A stretch of DNA of 10,279 bases from Anaerolineae bacterium (lineage in GTDB: Bacteria > Chloroflexota > Anaerolineae > Anaerolineales > Villigracilaceae), in assembly GCA_003694975.1 (NCBI GenBank), contig RFJH01000278.1, forward strand, positions 1 to 10,279, written 5' to 3'. Shown here piece by piece: positions 1-5,894 of this stretch. The position numbers and the translations under genes were made by a program. The notes under the pieces were generated by a model. It was not told the origin of the DNA and did no database searches. It saw only the letters and a list, made by a program, of their open reading frames with translations. How positions within the stretch are numbered: position 1 is the first letter of the stretch; each line of letters begins with the position of its first letter.

Positions 1-1
1 C

Positions 2-685
2 ACACGAACCCCTCGTCGTCCGCCCACCCCTCTGCACACTCCTACCGCCACAAAGGAACCATTGCCGGAAGATGTTCAAGACGTGCTGCGCGCCATAGAC
101 GAAAATCCCAGAGACCCTTTCCTCCGCCTGAAACTGGCCATCACGTTCTGGCAACATGAAATGCCTCAAGATGCCTATCAGGCACTTTATGAGGCGCGAG
201 AAATCGCCGGCGATGACAGAGATTTCTTCATTGAAGCCGGGGATCAGTTAATGAGAGAAGAGATGTGGGTCGGCGCGGCGGGGATGTACCTGCAGGCTGC
301 CATGCTCTTTCCTCCAGGTGAAACGATACCCAATCCATTACGCGAGGTGTTGCATGAGGCCGTCTACCGGGCAGCCGTCGAACCGGAGATGCCCGACCTC
401 GTTCCCTTCGACGCCATCGGGCGGGTGGACGAGCCGCTGATGCTGGCCGCTCAGGCACGATATGCCTATTTCTACGTCAGCCCAGAAGAGGGACGCGGCT
501 ACCTACGCAACCTCAAGCGTCTGAAGGCCGACTTTCCCGAAAGTCTTTTACTGGAAGCAGAATTCAACGCCAAGGAAGGGGATTACGACGATGCCCGTTA
601 TACCCTGAATCTCCTCCTGGCCGATTTGGAAACACCGGACTGGATCCGCGCCGAAGCAGAGGCCATGATACGAGACCTGCCTTGA
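2..685 (+). CDS. TPR-like repeat protein, 5' end outside window
   Basis: The product is a predominantly helical, tetratricopeptide-like protein. Phrases such as NPRDPFLRLKLAITFWQ, DAYQALYEAREIAG and the C-terminal LLLEAEFNAKEGDYDDARYTL look like helix pairs of TPR units, which normally act as protein-interaction scaffolds. A TTG at 62 with AAGGA just upstream could be a start. However, the frame has no stop back to base 2, and its translation there is a Pro/Thr-rich stretch (PRRPPTPLHTPTATKEPLP) typical of an interdomain linker. I therefore read this as the C-terminal part of a longer protein cut by the window edge. No catalytic motif, signal peptide or membrane segment is visible. The stop is 64 nt before tpiA on the same strand, so cotranscription is possible. 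The specific function is unknown. Confidence 0.7.
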   Translation, partial: TRTPRRPPTPLHTPTATKEPLPEDVQDVLRAIDENPRDPFLRLKLAITFWQHEMPQDAYQALYEAREIAGDDRDFFIEAGDQLMREEMWVGAAGMYLQAAMLFPPGETIPNPLREVLHEAVYRAAVEPEMPDLVPFDAIGRVDEPLMLAAQARYAYFYVSPEEGRGYLRNLKRLKADFPESLLLEAEFNAKEGDYDDARYTLNLLLADLETPDWIRAEAEAMIRDLP

Positions 686-740
686 AAGAGCCGGGCAATG
701 AGTGCCCTGCTCCTACACAGAACTCGCCTTACTTCTTTGA

Positions 741-745
741 GGAGG
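741..745 (+). promoter_or_regulatory. Shine-Dalgarno site fixing the GTG start of tpiA
   Basis: GGAGG, within the longer match GAGGAGGA at 739-746, lies 4 nt before the GTG at 750. It supports GTG as the start, and the encoded N-terminus (RIPLVAGNWKMH) matches where the family begins. Confidence 0.75.
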
Positions 746-749
746 AAAC

Positions 750-1508
750 GTGCGAATCCCTCTCGTTGCCGGAAATTGGAAAATGCATCTGACGGTGGCC
801 GAGGCACGCGAGTTGGTCTTTGCCATGAGCCGCTCGCTGAACGAGGTGAGGGGAGTGGAAAAGGTGCTCTGCCCTCCCTTTACCGCCTTGCTGGCCGTGG
901 CCGCACTGCTCAAGGGCACCGACATCGGCCTGGGCGCGCAGAACATGCACTGGGAAGAGCAAGGTGCCTTCACAGGCGAAATCGCGCCCGGCATGGTGAA
1001 GGAGTTTTGCGAGTACGTCATCCTCGGCCACTCCGAGCGACGGAAGTACTTCGGCGAAACGGACGAGACGGTGAACCGCAAGGTACATGCCGCCCAGGCA
1101 CACGACCTGACTCCTATCGTCTGCGTCGGCGAGACCCTGGAGGAGAACGAGGCCGGGCGGACGGCGGAGGTCGTCTCGCGGCAGGTGCGCGAGGGCCTGA
1201 AGGGGCTGGATGCCGCGTTCGCGGCGCGGGTCGTGGTGGCGTATGAGCCGGTCTGGGCGATTGGGACGGGGCGCGCGGCCACGGGTCCGGACGCGAACCG
1301 AGTCGTCGCGGAGGTGATTCGTCCCACCCTGGCGGAGATGTTCGGGGAAGAGACGGCGCGCGCGGTGCGCGTCCTGTACGGCGGGTCGGTGAAGGCGGGC
1401 AACGCGGCGGAGTTCTTCACCCAGCCCCAGATCGACGGTGCCCTGGTCGGCGGGGCCAGTTTGAAGCCCGAGGAGTTTGTCCAGATCGTGCGCATCGCGT
1501 CAAGTTGA
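750..1508 (+). CDS. tpiA: Triosephosphate isomerase
   Basis: This enzyme interconverts dihydroxyacetone phosphate and glyceraldehyde 3-phosphate in glycolysis and gluconeogenesis, in the cytoplasm. The 252-residue length is normal for the family. The TIM-barrel signatures are intact: AGNWKM with Asn9 and Lys11 for substrate binding, GHSERR with the catalytic electrophile His94, AYEPVWAIGTG with the catalytic base Glu166 followed by the flexible loop 6, and YGGSVK at 210-215 for phosphate binding. The start is a GTG with a strong Shine-Dalgarno site. A membrane protein gene follows after 24 nt with its own strong ribosome site, so the two are probably cotranscribed. No other glycolytic gene (gap, pgk) is adjacent, unlike the common gap-pgk-tpi cluster. 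Identification is secure. Confidence 0.98.
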   Translation: MRIPLVAGNWKMHLTVAEARELVFAMSRSLNEVRGVEKVLCPPFTALLAVAALLKGTDIGLGAQNMHWEEQGAFTGEIAPGMVKEFCEYVILGHSERRKYFGETDETVNRKVHAAQAHDLTPIVCVGETLEENEAGRTAEVVSRQVREGLKGLDAAFAARVVVAYEPVWAIGTGRAATGPDANRVVAEVIRPTLAEMFGEETARAVRVLYGGSVKAGNAAEFFTQPQIDGALVGGASLKPEEFVQIVRIASS

Positions 1509-1532
1509 TCTCGTCCATGAGGAGGTGAAACG

Positions 1533-1994
1533 ATGGTAAAGGCTGGTTTGATTGCCGGAGCAGGAATGTTCATCCTGGTATTGCTGGCGGCTGCGGTGTT
1601 CAGTCCATTGTGCGCATTGTGCGTGCCGCTGCTGGCAGGCATCGTGGCCGGCTATCTGACCGGACGGTTTGAGATGCCGCCGGACATGAAGACGGTTGCC
1701 ACGCGCGGCGCCTACGCGGGCGCGATTGCCGCAGGGCTGGGCATCATCGCTCAGATGATTGCCATGGTGATCAACGCCCTGGTGATGCAGAATCCACAGT
1801 TCCAGGTCAATCAGATGCTTGGCCTCCCTCCAGCGGACCCCACAACGGTTTGGGTCGGCCAGTTCATCGCAGCGTGTTGCGTGGGATTGTTGAACGTCGC
1901 GCTGACGGCGGGGTTCGGAGCGGCGGGCGGCGCCATTTGGTTCAAGACGGCCGGCGAGAGCCAGACACCAACACCCCCTCCCGCTTCCGTGTAG
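1533..1994 (+). CDS. Small integral membrane protein, about four helices
   Basis: This 153-residue protein is mostly hydrophobic, Gly/Ala-rich sequence. Likely membrane segments are near residues 4-22, 26-43, 60-84 and 107-137, and a polar Pro/Thr tail (SQTPTPPPASV) closes the chain. The first two segments are close together and contain three cysteines (SPLCALCVPLLAG holds two of them). Loops are short apart from one of about 20 residues near 86-106. A near-perfect AGGAGG at 1520-1525 precedes the ATG by 7 nt, so good expression is expected. It lies between tpiA and a metallopeptidase-like membrane protein that starts only 10 nt after its stop, suggesting those two proteins are made together. 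I recognise no named family. It resembles the many small uncharacterised membrane proteins of Chloroflexota, and no function can be assigned. Confidence 0.8.
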   Translation: MVKAGLIAGAGMFILVLLAAAVFSPLCALCVPLLAGIVAGYLTGRFEMPPDMKTVATRGAYAGAIAAGLGIIAQMIAMVINALVMQNPQFQVNQMLGLPPADPTTVWVGQFIAACCVGLLNVALTAGFGAAGGAIWFKTAGESQTPTPPPASV

Positions 1995-2004
1995 TCTTTT
2001 TCGC

Positions 2005-2760
2005 GTGTTTGCCCTGGACGGCCTATTCTGGCTTGTCGCGATGCTGGTGCCGCTTCTGGCCTTGCAGCGCGCCTTGCACCGCGAGATTCAGGCCGTCCTT
2101 TTGATTCTAACGCGCCACGCCGGGGCAACCATGGCGTTCTTCTCTTTGCTCTTCCTGCCCGGCGTCCTTCTGCATGAATTGAGCCATTATCTCATGGCGC
2201 GCCTGTTGCGCGTGCGCACGGGGCGCTTTTCCCTCTGGCCACGCGCGTTGCCGGACGGTCGCCTGCAACTGGGCTATGTGGAGACCGCTCGCTCAGACGT
2301 GGTGCGCGATACGTTGATCGGCCTCGCTCCACTGCTGGCGGGGGGACTCCTGGTGGCGTATGTCGCCGTCTTCCGGCTGGGACTGCTCTCGCTGTGGGAC
2401 GCCTTACGGGTTGGGGCAGTCGAGCGGTTTTGGGCGGGCGTGGCGGGGCTTCCCCGCGTGCCGGATTTCCCTCTCTGGTTCTACCTGGCCTTCACGGTGA
2501 GCAGCACCATGTTGCCCTCCCGGTCAGACCGCCATGCCTGGCTTCCACTGGGGCTCTGGATCGGCGCCCTGCTTTCCCTGGCCATCCTGGCCGGAGGCGG
2601 CCCCTGGTTGCTGACCTATCTGGCCCCGCCGTTGAACGCCTTTCTGCGTTCGGTGGCGATGGTCTTCGGCCTGAGCGCGCTGTTCCACGCCGTGCTGGCG
2701 CTGCCGGTGGCGCTGCTGCATCGCATCCTGACGCGCTTGACCGGCCTGGATGTGCAATAG
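2005..2760 (+). CDS. M50-like integral membrane metallopeptidase homologue
   Basis: This 251-residue polytopic membrane protein carries a zinc-protease motif, HELSH at residues 57-61, at the end of a hydrophobic segment (VLLHELSHYLMARLL), as in site-2-protease/M50 relatives. A second conserved-looking element, SSTMLPSRSD at 166-175, could supply the third zinc ligand through Asp175, in place of the classical LDG motif; that mapping is inference. Hydrophobic segments lie roughly at 5-20, 30-56, 103-126, 157-169, 180-205 and 214-240. Its substrate is unknown. The GTG start lacks a clear Shine-Dalgarno site, and an ATG at 2041 is the alternative. It begins 10 nt after the preceding membrane-protein gene, so coupling is plausible. 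It ends 17 nt from the convergent alcohol dehydrogenase, with no visible terminator between them. Confidence 0.75.
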   Translation: MFALDGLFWLVAMLVPLLALQRALHREIQAVLLILTRHAGATMAFFSLLFLPGVLLHELSHYLMARLLRVRTGRFSLWPRALPDGRLQLGYVETARSDVVRDTLIGLAPLLAGGLLVAYVAVFRLGLLSLWDALRVGAVERFWAGVAGLPRVPDFPLWFYLAFTVSSTMLPSRSDRHAWLPLGLWIGALLSLAILAGGGPWLLTYLAPPLNAFLRSVAMVFGLSALFHAVLALPVALLHRILTRLTGLDVQ

Positions 2761-2777
2761 GCATCAATTCAGGGTGA

Positions 2778-3809
2778 TCAGGAGGCCACGCGGAGCACCT
2801 TCGCGCCGCGAATCCGGCCACGGCGCAGTTCGACGAGAGCGCGATTGGCCTCCTTCAGCGGGTATTCCTGGTATTCCGGCCTGAGGTTCGCTTCGGCGGC
2901 CAGGGCGAGGAACTCGCGCACGTCCTGCCGCGTCACGTTGGCGACGCTCTTGATTTCTTTTTCCATCCACAGGTGAGTGGGGTAATCCAGGCGCAACAGG
3001 TAATCCTGGTCCACGCTCTCTTTGCGAATGGCGTTGACCACCAGCCTGCCGCCGGGGGCCAGGTTGCGCAACGCCTCGACAATCGGTTTCCAGACAGGGG
3101 TGGTATCAATGATGGCGTGCAGGGGTTCGGGGGCAGTATCTTCGATGCCTCCCGCCCAGACCGCGCCGAGGGAGCGGGCAAACTCCTGCTCCGCCGGGTT
3201 GCGGCTGAAGACGTAGACCGGCGTGTTCGGGAACTTGTGGCGCACCATCTTGAGCACGAGATGACCGGAAGCGCCGAATCCGGTCAGGCCGAGGCGTTGA
3301 CCGTCGCGCAGGCCGGTCAGACGCAGGGAGCGGTAACCGATGGCGCCGGCGCACAGGAGCGGCGCAGCCTCGGCGTCGGAGAGCGCGGCGGGGATGGGGT
3401 GAACGAAATCCGCCGGAGCGGTCATGTATTCGGCATACCCGCCGTGCGCATCACGCCCGGTGGCGCGGAACTCCGGGCACAGGTTCTCCCGGTCGGAGCG
3501 ACAGTACTCGCATTCGCCGCAGGACGAGAAAATCCACGCCACGCCCACGCGGTCACCCACGCCGACGTCTTCCACCCCCGCGCCGACCCGCTCGACCGTC
3601 CCCACCACCTGGTGCCCCGGCACGACCGGCAGTTGCGGCGGCGGGGTGCGACCTTCGATCTCATCCAGTTCGGTATGACACACCCCACACACCGAGACGC
3701 GAATCAACACTTCCCCTTCCCCCGGCTCGGGAACGGGCAAGTCACCCTGGTCGAGCGGGGTAGGGTTCTCTGCCAGGCTGGCTATGGTGTTCAGAAGCAT
3801 GGCTTTCAT
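2778..3809 (-). CDS. Zinc-dependent alcohol dehydrogenase (MDR family)
   Basis: This is a medium-chain dehydrogenase/reductase of 343 residues. It has the GroES-like catalytic domain first, with GVCHTELDEIEGR containing Cys44 as first catalytic zinc ligand, PGHQVVG with His66, and Cys153 as probable third ligand. The structural zinc site is Cys97, Cys100, Cys103 and Cys111 (CGECEYC plus NLC). The Rossmann domain shows GFGASG at 177-182, and SRN after the second strand hints at NADP(H) preference. It should oxidise or reduce an alcohol/aldehyde pair; the substrate cannot be read. A Gln replaces the common Glu after the zinc His, possibly a subfamily trait. An AGGAG site 8 nt upstream lies inside the preceding gene, and its ATG overlaps that gene's TGA, so it is translationally coupled as the last gene of the upp operon. 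Confidence 0.93.
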   Translation of the reverse strand: MKAMLLNTIASLAENPTPLDQGDLPVPEPGEGEVLIRVSVCGVCHTELDEIEGRTPPPQLPVVPGHQVVGTVERVGAGVEDVGVGDRVGVAWIFSSCGECEYCRSDRENLCPEFRATGRDAHGGYAEYMTAPADFVHPIPAALSDAEAAPLLCAGAIGYRSLRLTGLRDGQRLGLTGFGASGHLVLKMVRHKFPNTPVYVFSRNPAEQEFARSLGAVWAGGIEDTAPEPLHAIIDTTPVWKPIVEALRNLAPGGRLVVNAIRKESVDQDYLLRLDYPTHLWMEKEIKSVANVTRQDVREFLALAAEANLRPEYQEYPLKEANRALVELRRGRIRGAKVLRVAS

Positions 3810-4123
3810 GGCTCTTTCTCCTCATTGGAAAGACGCGCCTGCACGCTGCGAACTTTCTCTTCCATGTGCTGCACGCGGTCGGTGCGCGTGCCGATCTTGA
3901 CGAGAGTGGAGATGCGCGGCACGCCCATCGCGTGCAGCGTCTCATGGCAACGTTTGATGGCCGCCATGACCTCGTCCCATTCGCCTTCCACGTTCGTGCC
4001 GTTGGCGTGCAATTCGTAACGCAGGCCGCTCTCCTGCAAAATGCGCTCGCAGGCGGCCACGTACTTCGAGAGCGAAACGCCAACGCCAATGGGGATGAGA
4101 GTGAACTCTGCAATGACGTTCAT
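3806..4123 (-). CDS. MTH1187/YkoF-like thiamine-binding protein (UPF0045)
   Basis: This 105-residue protein has the usual length and pattern of the COG0011/UPF0045 family: IPIGVGVSLSKYVA at 10-23, HANGTNVEGEWDEVM at 39-53 and the closing VKIGTRTDR. Characterised relatives are small ferredoxin-fold proteins that bind thiamine or its hydroxymethylpyrimidine part and form oligomers. They are thought to carry or sense the vitamin, but the physiological role is poorly defined. No signal peptide is present, so it should be cytoplasmic. The start lies 3 nt after the upp stop, and its own TGA overlaps the alcohol dehydrogenase ATG by 4 nt, so all three proteins should be made from one message. No TPP riboswitch can fit in the very short upp leader. 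Family assignment is strong; function in this operon is unknown. Confidence 0.88.
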   Translation of the reverse strand: MNVIAEFTLIPIGVGVSLSKYVAACERILQESGLRYELHANGTNVEGEWDEVMAAIKRCHETLHAMGVPRISTLVKIGTRTDRVQHMEEKVRSVQARLSNEEKEP

Positions 4124-4126
4124 TTT

Positions 4127-4753
4127 TTATCCGGTCCCAAATTGTCGGTCGCCGGCATCGCCCAGACCGGGGAGGATATAGCCGTGTTCGTTCAGGCGTT
4201 CGTCCACTGCGGCCAGATGGATGGGGATATCCGGGTGATGTTCCTGCATCAGGCGAATGCCCTCCGGCGCGCCGATGATGCCCACGAACTTGATTTTTTT
4301 GACGCCCCAGCGCTTGAGGATATCCGCCGTGGCCACCGCCGACCCGCCCGTCGCCAGCATCGGGTCCAGGATCAGGCACACGGAGACGGTCGGCTCGACC
4401 GGCAGTTTGTTGTAGTATTCCACCGGTTGCAGCGTGCGCTCATCGCGATAAAGACCGATATGCCAGACCTGAGCGCCGGGCATCAACTCCCAGAAGCCTT
4501 CCACCATGCCCAGGCCGGCGCGCAGGATGGGCACCAGGCCGACGGCCTCTTTCAGGTGAAACCCTTTCGCCGTGGCAAGAGGGGTCTCCACTTCACGGGG
4601 TTCCAGGGCGAGGTCCGCCGTGGCTTCATAGGCCAGGAGGACGGAAATCTCGCGTACCAACTCGCGGAAGTTCCTCGGATCGGTGTCTTTATCGCGCAGG
4701 CGAGTCAGTTTGTGGGCCACCAGGGGATGATCGGATACGATGACGTTTGACAT
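4127..4753 (-). CDS. upp: Uracil phosphoribosyltransferase
   Basis: Upp transfers phosphoribosyl from PRPP to uracil, giving UMP in pyrimidine salvage in the cytoplasm. The 208-residue length is the family norm. It begins MSNVIVSDHPLVAHKLTRLRD, a typical Upp N-terminus. It contains LVPILRAGLGM at 73-83, the PRPP loop DPMLATGGSA at 130-139, and the uracil-binding C-terminus with GYILPGLGDAGDRQFGT at 191-207. The frame stays open far upstream, but a GGAG site 6 nt before 4753 and the family N-terminus fix this start. A TATAAT box about 30 nt upstream suggests a promoter with a leader of roughly 22-24 nt. It is the first gene of a three-gene operon. It could use uracil released by the PsuG encoded further right in the window. 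Confidence 0.97.
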   Translation of the reverse strand: MSNVIVSDHPLVAHKLTRLRDKDTDPRNFRELVREISVLLAYEATADLALEPREVETPLATAKGFHLKEAVGLVPILRAGLGMVEGFWELMPGAQVWHIGLYRDERTLQPVEYYNKLPVEPTVSVCLILDPMLATGGSAVATADILKRWGVKKIKFVGIIGAPEGIRLMQEHHPDIPIHLAAVDERLNEHGYILPGLGDAGDRQFGTG

Positions 4754-4781
4754 AAGCGACTCCGTGATGAGAGATGATTCA

Positions 4782-4787
4782 ATTATA
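4782..4787 (-). promoter_or_regulatory. Likely -10 box of the upp operon promoter
   Basis: Read on the minus strand, TATAAT is a perfect sigma-70-type -10 hexamer about 30 nt before the upp start codon, giving a start site near 4776. No good -35 hexamer sits at 16-18 nt; the nearest TTG-containing hexamers leave only 13-14 nt. The -35 is therefore weak, or an activator is needed. Confidence 0.5.
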
Positions 4788-4800
4788 CGTGGAAAACAGT

Positions 4801-4815
4801 CTGCAAATCCTGCAG
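4801..4815. repeat. Short inverted repeat in the upp/radical SAM divergent region
   Basis: CTGCA-AATCC-TGCAG is a perfect 5-bp inverted repeat with a 5-bp spacer. It sits where the -35 region of the upp promoter would fall and upstream of the radical SAM gene, a reasonable operator position. Five-bp arms are short and can occur by chance. Confidence 0.2.
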
Positions 4816-4827
4816 TGGGCAAGGTTG

Positions 4828-4836
4828 TGGTACAGT
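4828..4836 (+). promoter_or_regulatory. Possible extended -10 for the radical SAM gene
   Basis: TGGTACAGT has the TGn plus TAnAnT-like form of an extended -10 element. It would start transcription near 4843, about 58 nt before the radical SAM ATG. No -35 is apparent at the right distance. This is only a candidate. Confidence 0.22.
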
Positions 4837-4900
4837 TATCACGGGCTGGTGCCTCTGAGCAACGGCATGCGCTTCTTTCGTTTGCCCCCTTGAGATAGAT

Positions 4901-5794
4901 ATGAAACTCTCCGGCCTGCACATTCTTCTGACCTATCAATGCACCTTTGAATGCGACCACTGCTTCGTGTGGGGCAGTCCCTGGCAGAAAGGCACACTGA
5001 CGTTGACAAAAATCCGCCGTATCCTGGAGCAAGCCCTGGATGTGGGGACGATCCAATGGGTCTTCTTCGAAGGCGGCGAGCCGTTTTTGTATTTCCCAAT
5101 ATTGCTTGAAGGCGTGAGAAGGGCTGCCGAAATGGGCTTCCGCGTCGGCGTCGTCTCGAATGCCTATTGGGCGACCTCGCTTGAAGACGCCATCGAATGG
5201 TTGCGACCGTTTGTCGGCCTGCTGGCAGACCTTTCCATCAGCAACGACCTGTATCACTACGATGAGGCCTCCCGTCATAAGGCCGGAGATGCGGTCACCG
5301 CGGCGGAGCGACTGGGCATCCCCGTCGGGACGATCTGCATTGCCCAGCCTGAAACCACAAGCGCCGTCGGTGTGAGGGGGCAACTTCCCCCTGGGGAGTC
5401 GGAGGTCATGTTTCGGGGGCGCGCGGCCCGCAAGTTGGTCGCGCGCGCTGCCCTTCGTCCCTGGAGACGCTTCAACGCCTGTCCGCACGAGGATTTGCGC
5501 GAGCCGGGGCGCGTCCACCTCGACCCGTTAGGGTACGTCCATATCTGCCAGGGTATCTCGATCGGCAACATCTTCGAGCGATCCTTGAGGGAAATCTGTG
5601 AGCAATACTCCCCGGAGAGCCATCCGGTCATTGGCCCGTTGCTGACCGGCGGACCCGTCGCCCTGGTGGAAGAATACGGCCTGCCACATGCCGAAAACTA
5701 TGCCGATGCCTGCCACCTGTGCTATGAGGCTCGCCTTGCTCTGCGAGGGCGTTTCCCAAAAACGCTGGCTCCCGATCAGATGTATGGGGGCTAA
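4901..5794 (+). CDS. Radical SAM protein with SPASM/Twitch-like C-terminus
   Basis: This 297-residue protein carries the radical SAM cluster motif CTFECDHC (Cys14, Cys18, Cys21), which binds a [4Fe-4S] cluster that cleaves S-adenosylmethionine, and the SAM-contacting GGEP at 58-61. Its C-terminal part contains Cys194 (NACPHEDL), Cys216 (LDPLGYVHICQGISIGN), Cys233 and the pair Cys271/Cys274 (CHLCYEAR). This is the layout of a short SPASM or Twitch domain holding an auxiliary cluster, as in peptide-modifying enzymes and anaerobic sulfatase maturases. The substrate is unknown. It has a poor Shine-Dalgarno site, and a 43-codon frame ends 2 nt before its ATG. It diverges from upp and stands 100 nt before the pilin cassette, so it is probably its own transcription unit, though readthrough is possible. 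Confidence 0.88.
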   Translation: MKLSGLHILLTYQCTFECDHCFVWGSPWQKGTLTLTKIRRILEQALDVGTIQWVFFEGGEPFLYFPILLEGVRRAAEMGFRVGVVSNAYWATSLEDAIEWLRPFVGLLADLSISNDLYHYDEASRHKAGDAVTAAERLGIPVGTICIAQPETTSAVGVRGQLPPGESEVMFRGRAARKLVARAALRPWRRFNACPHEDLREPGRVHLDPLGYVHICQGISIGNIFERSLREICEQYSPESHPVIGPLLTGGPVALVEEYGLPHAENYADACHLCYEARLALRGRFPKTLAPDQMYGG

Positions 5795-5882
5795 GCCATC
5801 CCTGCACGTCTTACAAAGCGCTAAGCGAGGCGCTCACGCCTGACCGATTTGAAATTGCAATGTTTGTCACGAAGGAGACCAT

Positions 5883-5888
5883 TACAAT
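5883..5888 (+). promoter_or_regulatory. Possible -10 box for a leaderless REC-CpaE transcript
   Basis: TACAAT matches the -10 consensus at five of six bases and ends 6 nt before the ATG at 5895, so transcription would begin at or next to the start codon. A TTGTCA at 5864-5869 is only 13 nt upstream, too close for a standard -35. The only Shine-Dalgarno-like sequence, AAGGAG at 5872-5877, is 17 nt from the ATG, too far for normal use. Confidence 0.3.
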
Positions 5889-5894
5889 AAAAAC

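Noticed and set aside
693..707. GGGCA/TGCCC hairpin between the TPR gene and tpiA as a terminator
   Set aside because: The stem is only 5 bp with no T-run after it; transcription probably continues into tpiA.
713..1642. A 309-codon minus-strand open frame across tpiA
   Set aside because: It is antisense to a certain tpiA, its translation is low-complexity Ser/Thr/Arg/Pro without any motif, and it is explained by GC-rich codon bias.
2761..2777. A terminator between the convergent metallopeptidase and alcohol dehydrogenase genes
   Set aside because: Only 17 bp lie between the stops, and no stem plus T-run is visible on either strand.
2973..4019. A 348-codon plus-strand frame opposite the alcohol dehydrogenase and thiamine-binding genes
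   Set aside because: Both opposite-strand genes are recognised families with coupled starts; this translation has no family features and is rich in His, Arg and Gln as expected of a complementary-strand frame.
3866..4750. A 294-codon plus-strand frame opposite upp
   Set aside because: It is a mirror of the confirmed upp coding sequence with no ribosome site or motif.
4754..4776. A TPP riboswitch controlling the operon with the thiamine-binding gene
   Set aside because: The likely upp leader is under 30 nt, far too short for the THI element, and no THI-box sequence is seen.
4754..5518. An N-terminal extension of about 255 residues on Upp
   Set aside because: The frame is open, but the extension is antisense to the radical SAM gene, and Upp already has its normal length and ribosome site from 4753.
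5828..5841. AGGCG/CGCCT hairpin after the radical SAM gene as a terminator
   Set aside because: It has a five-bp stem and no following T-run, so it is too weak to call.
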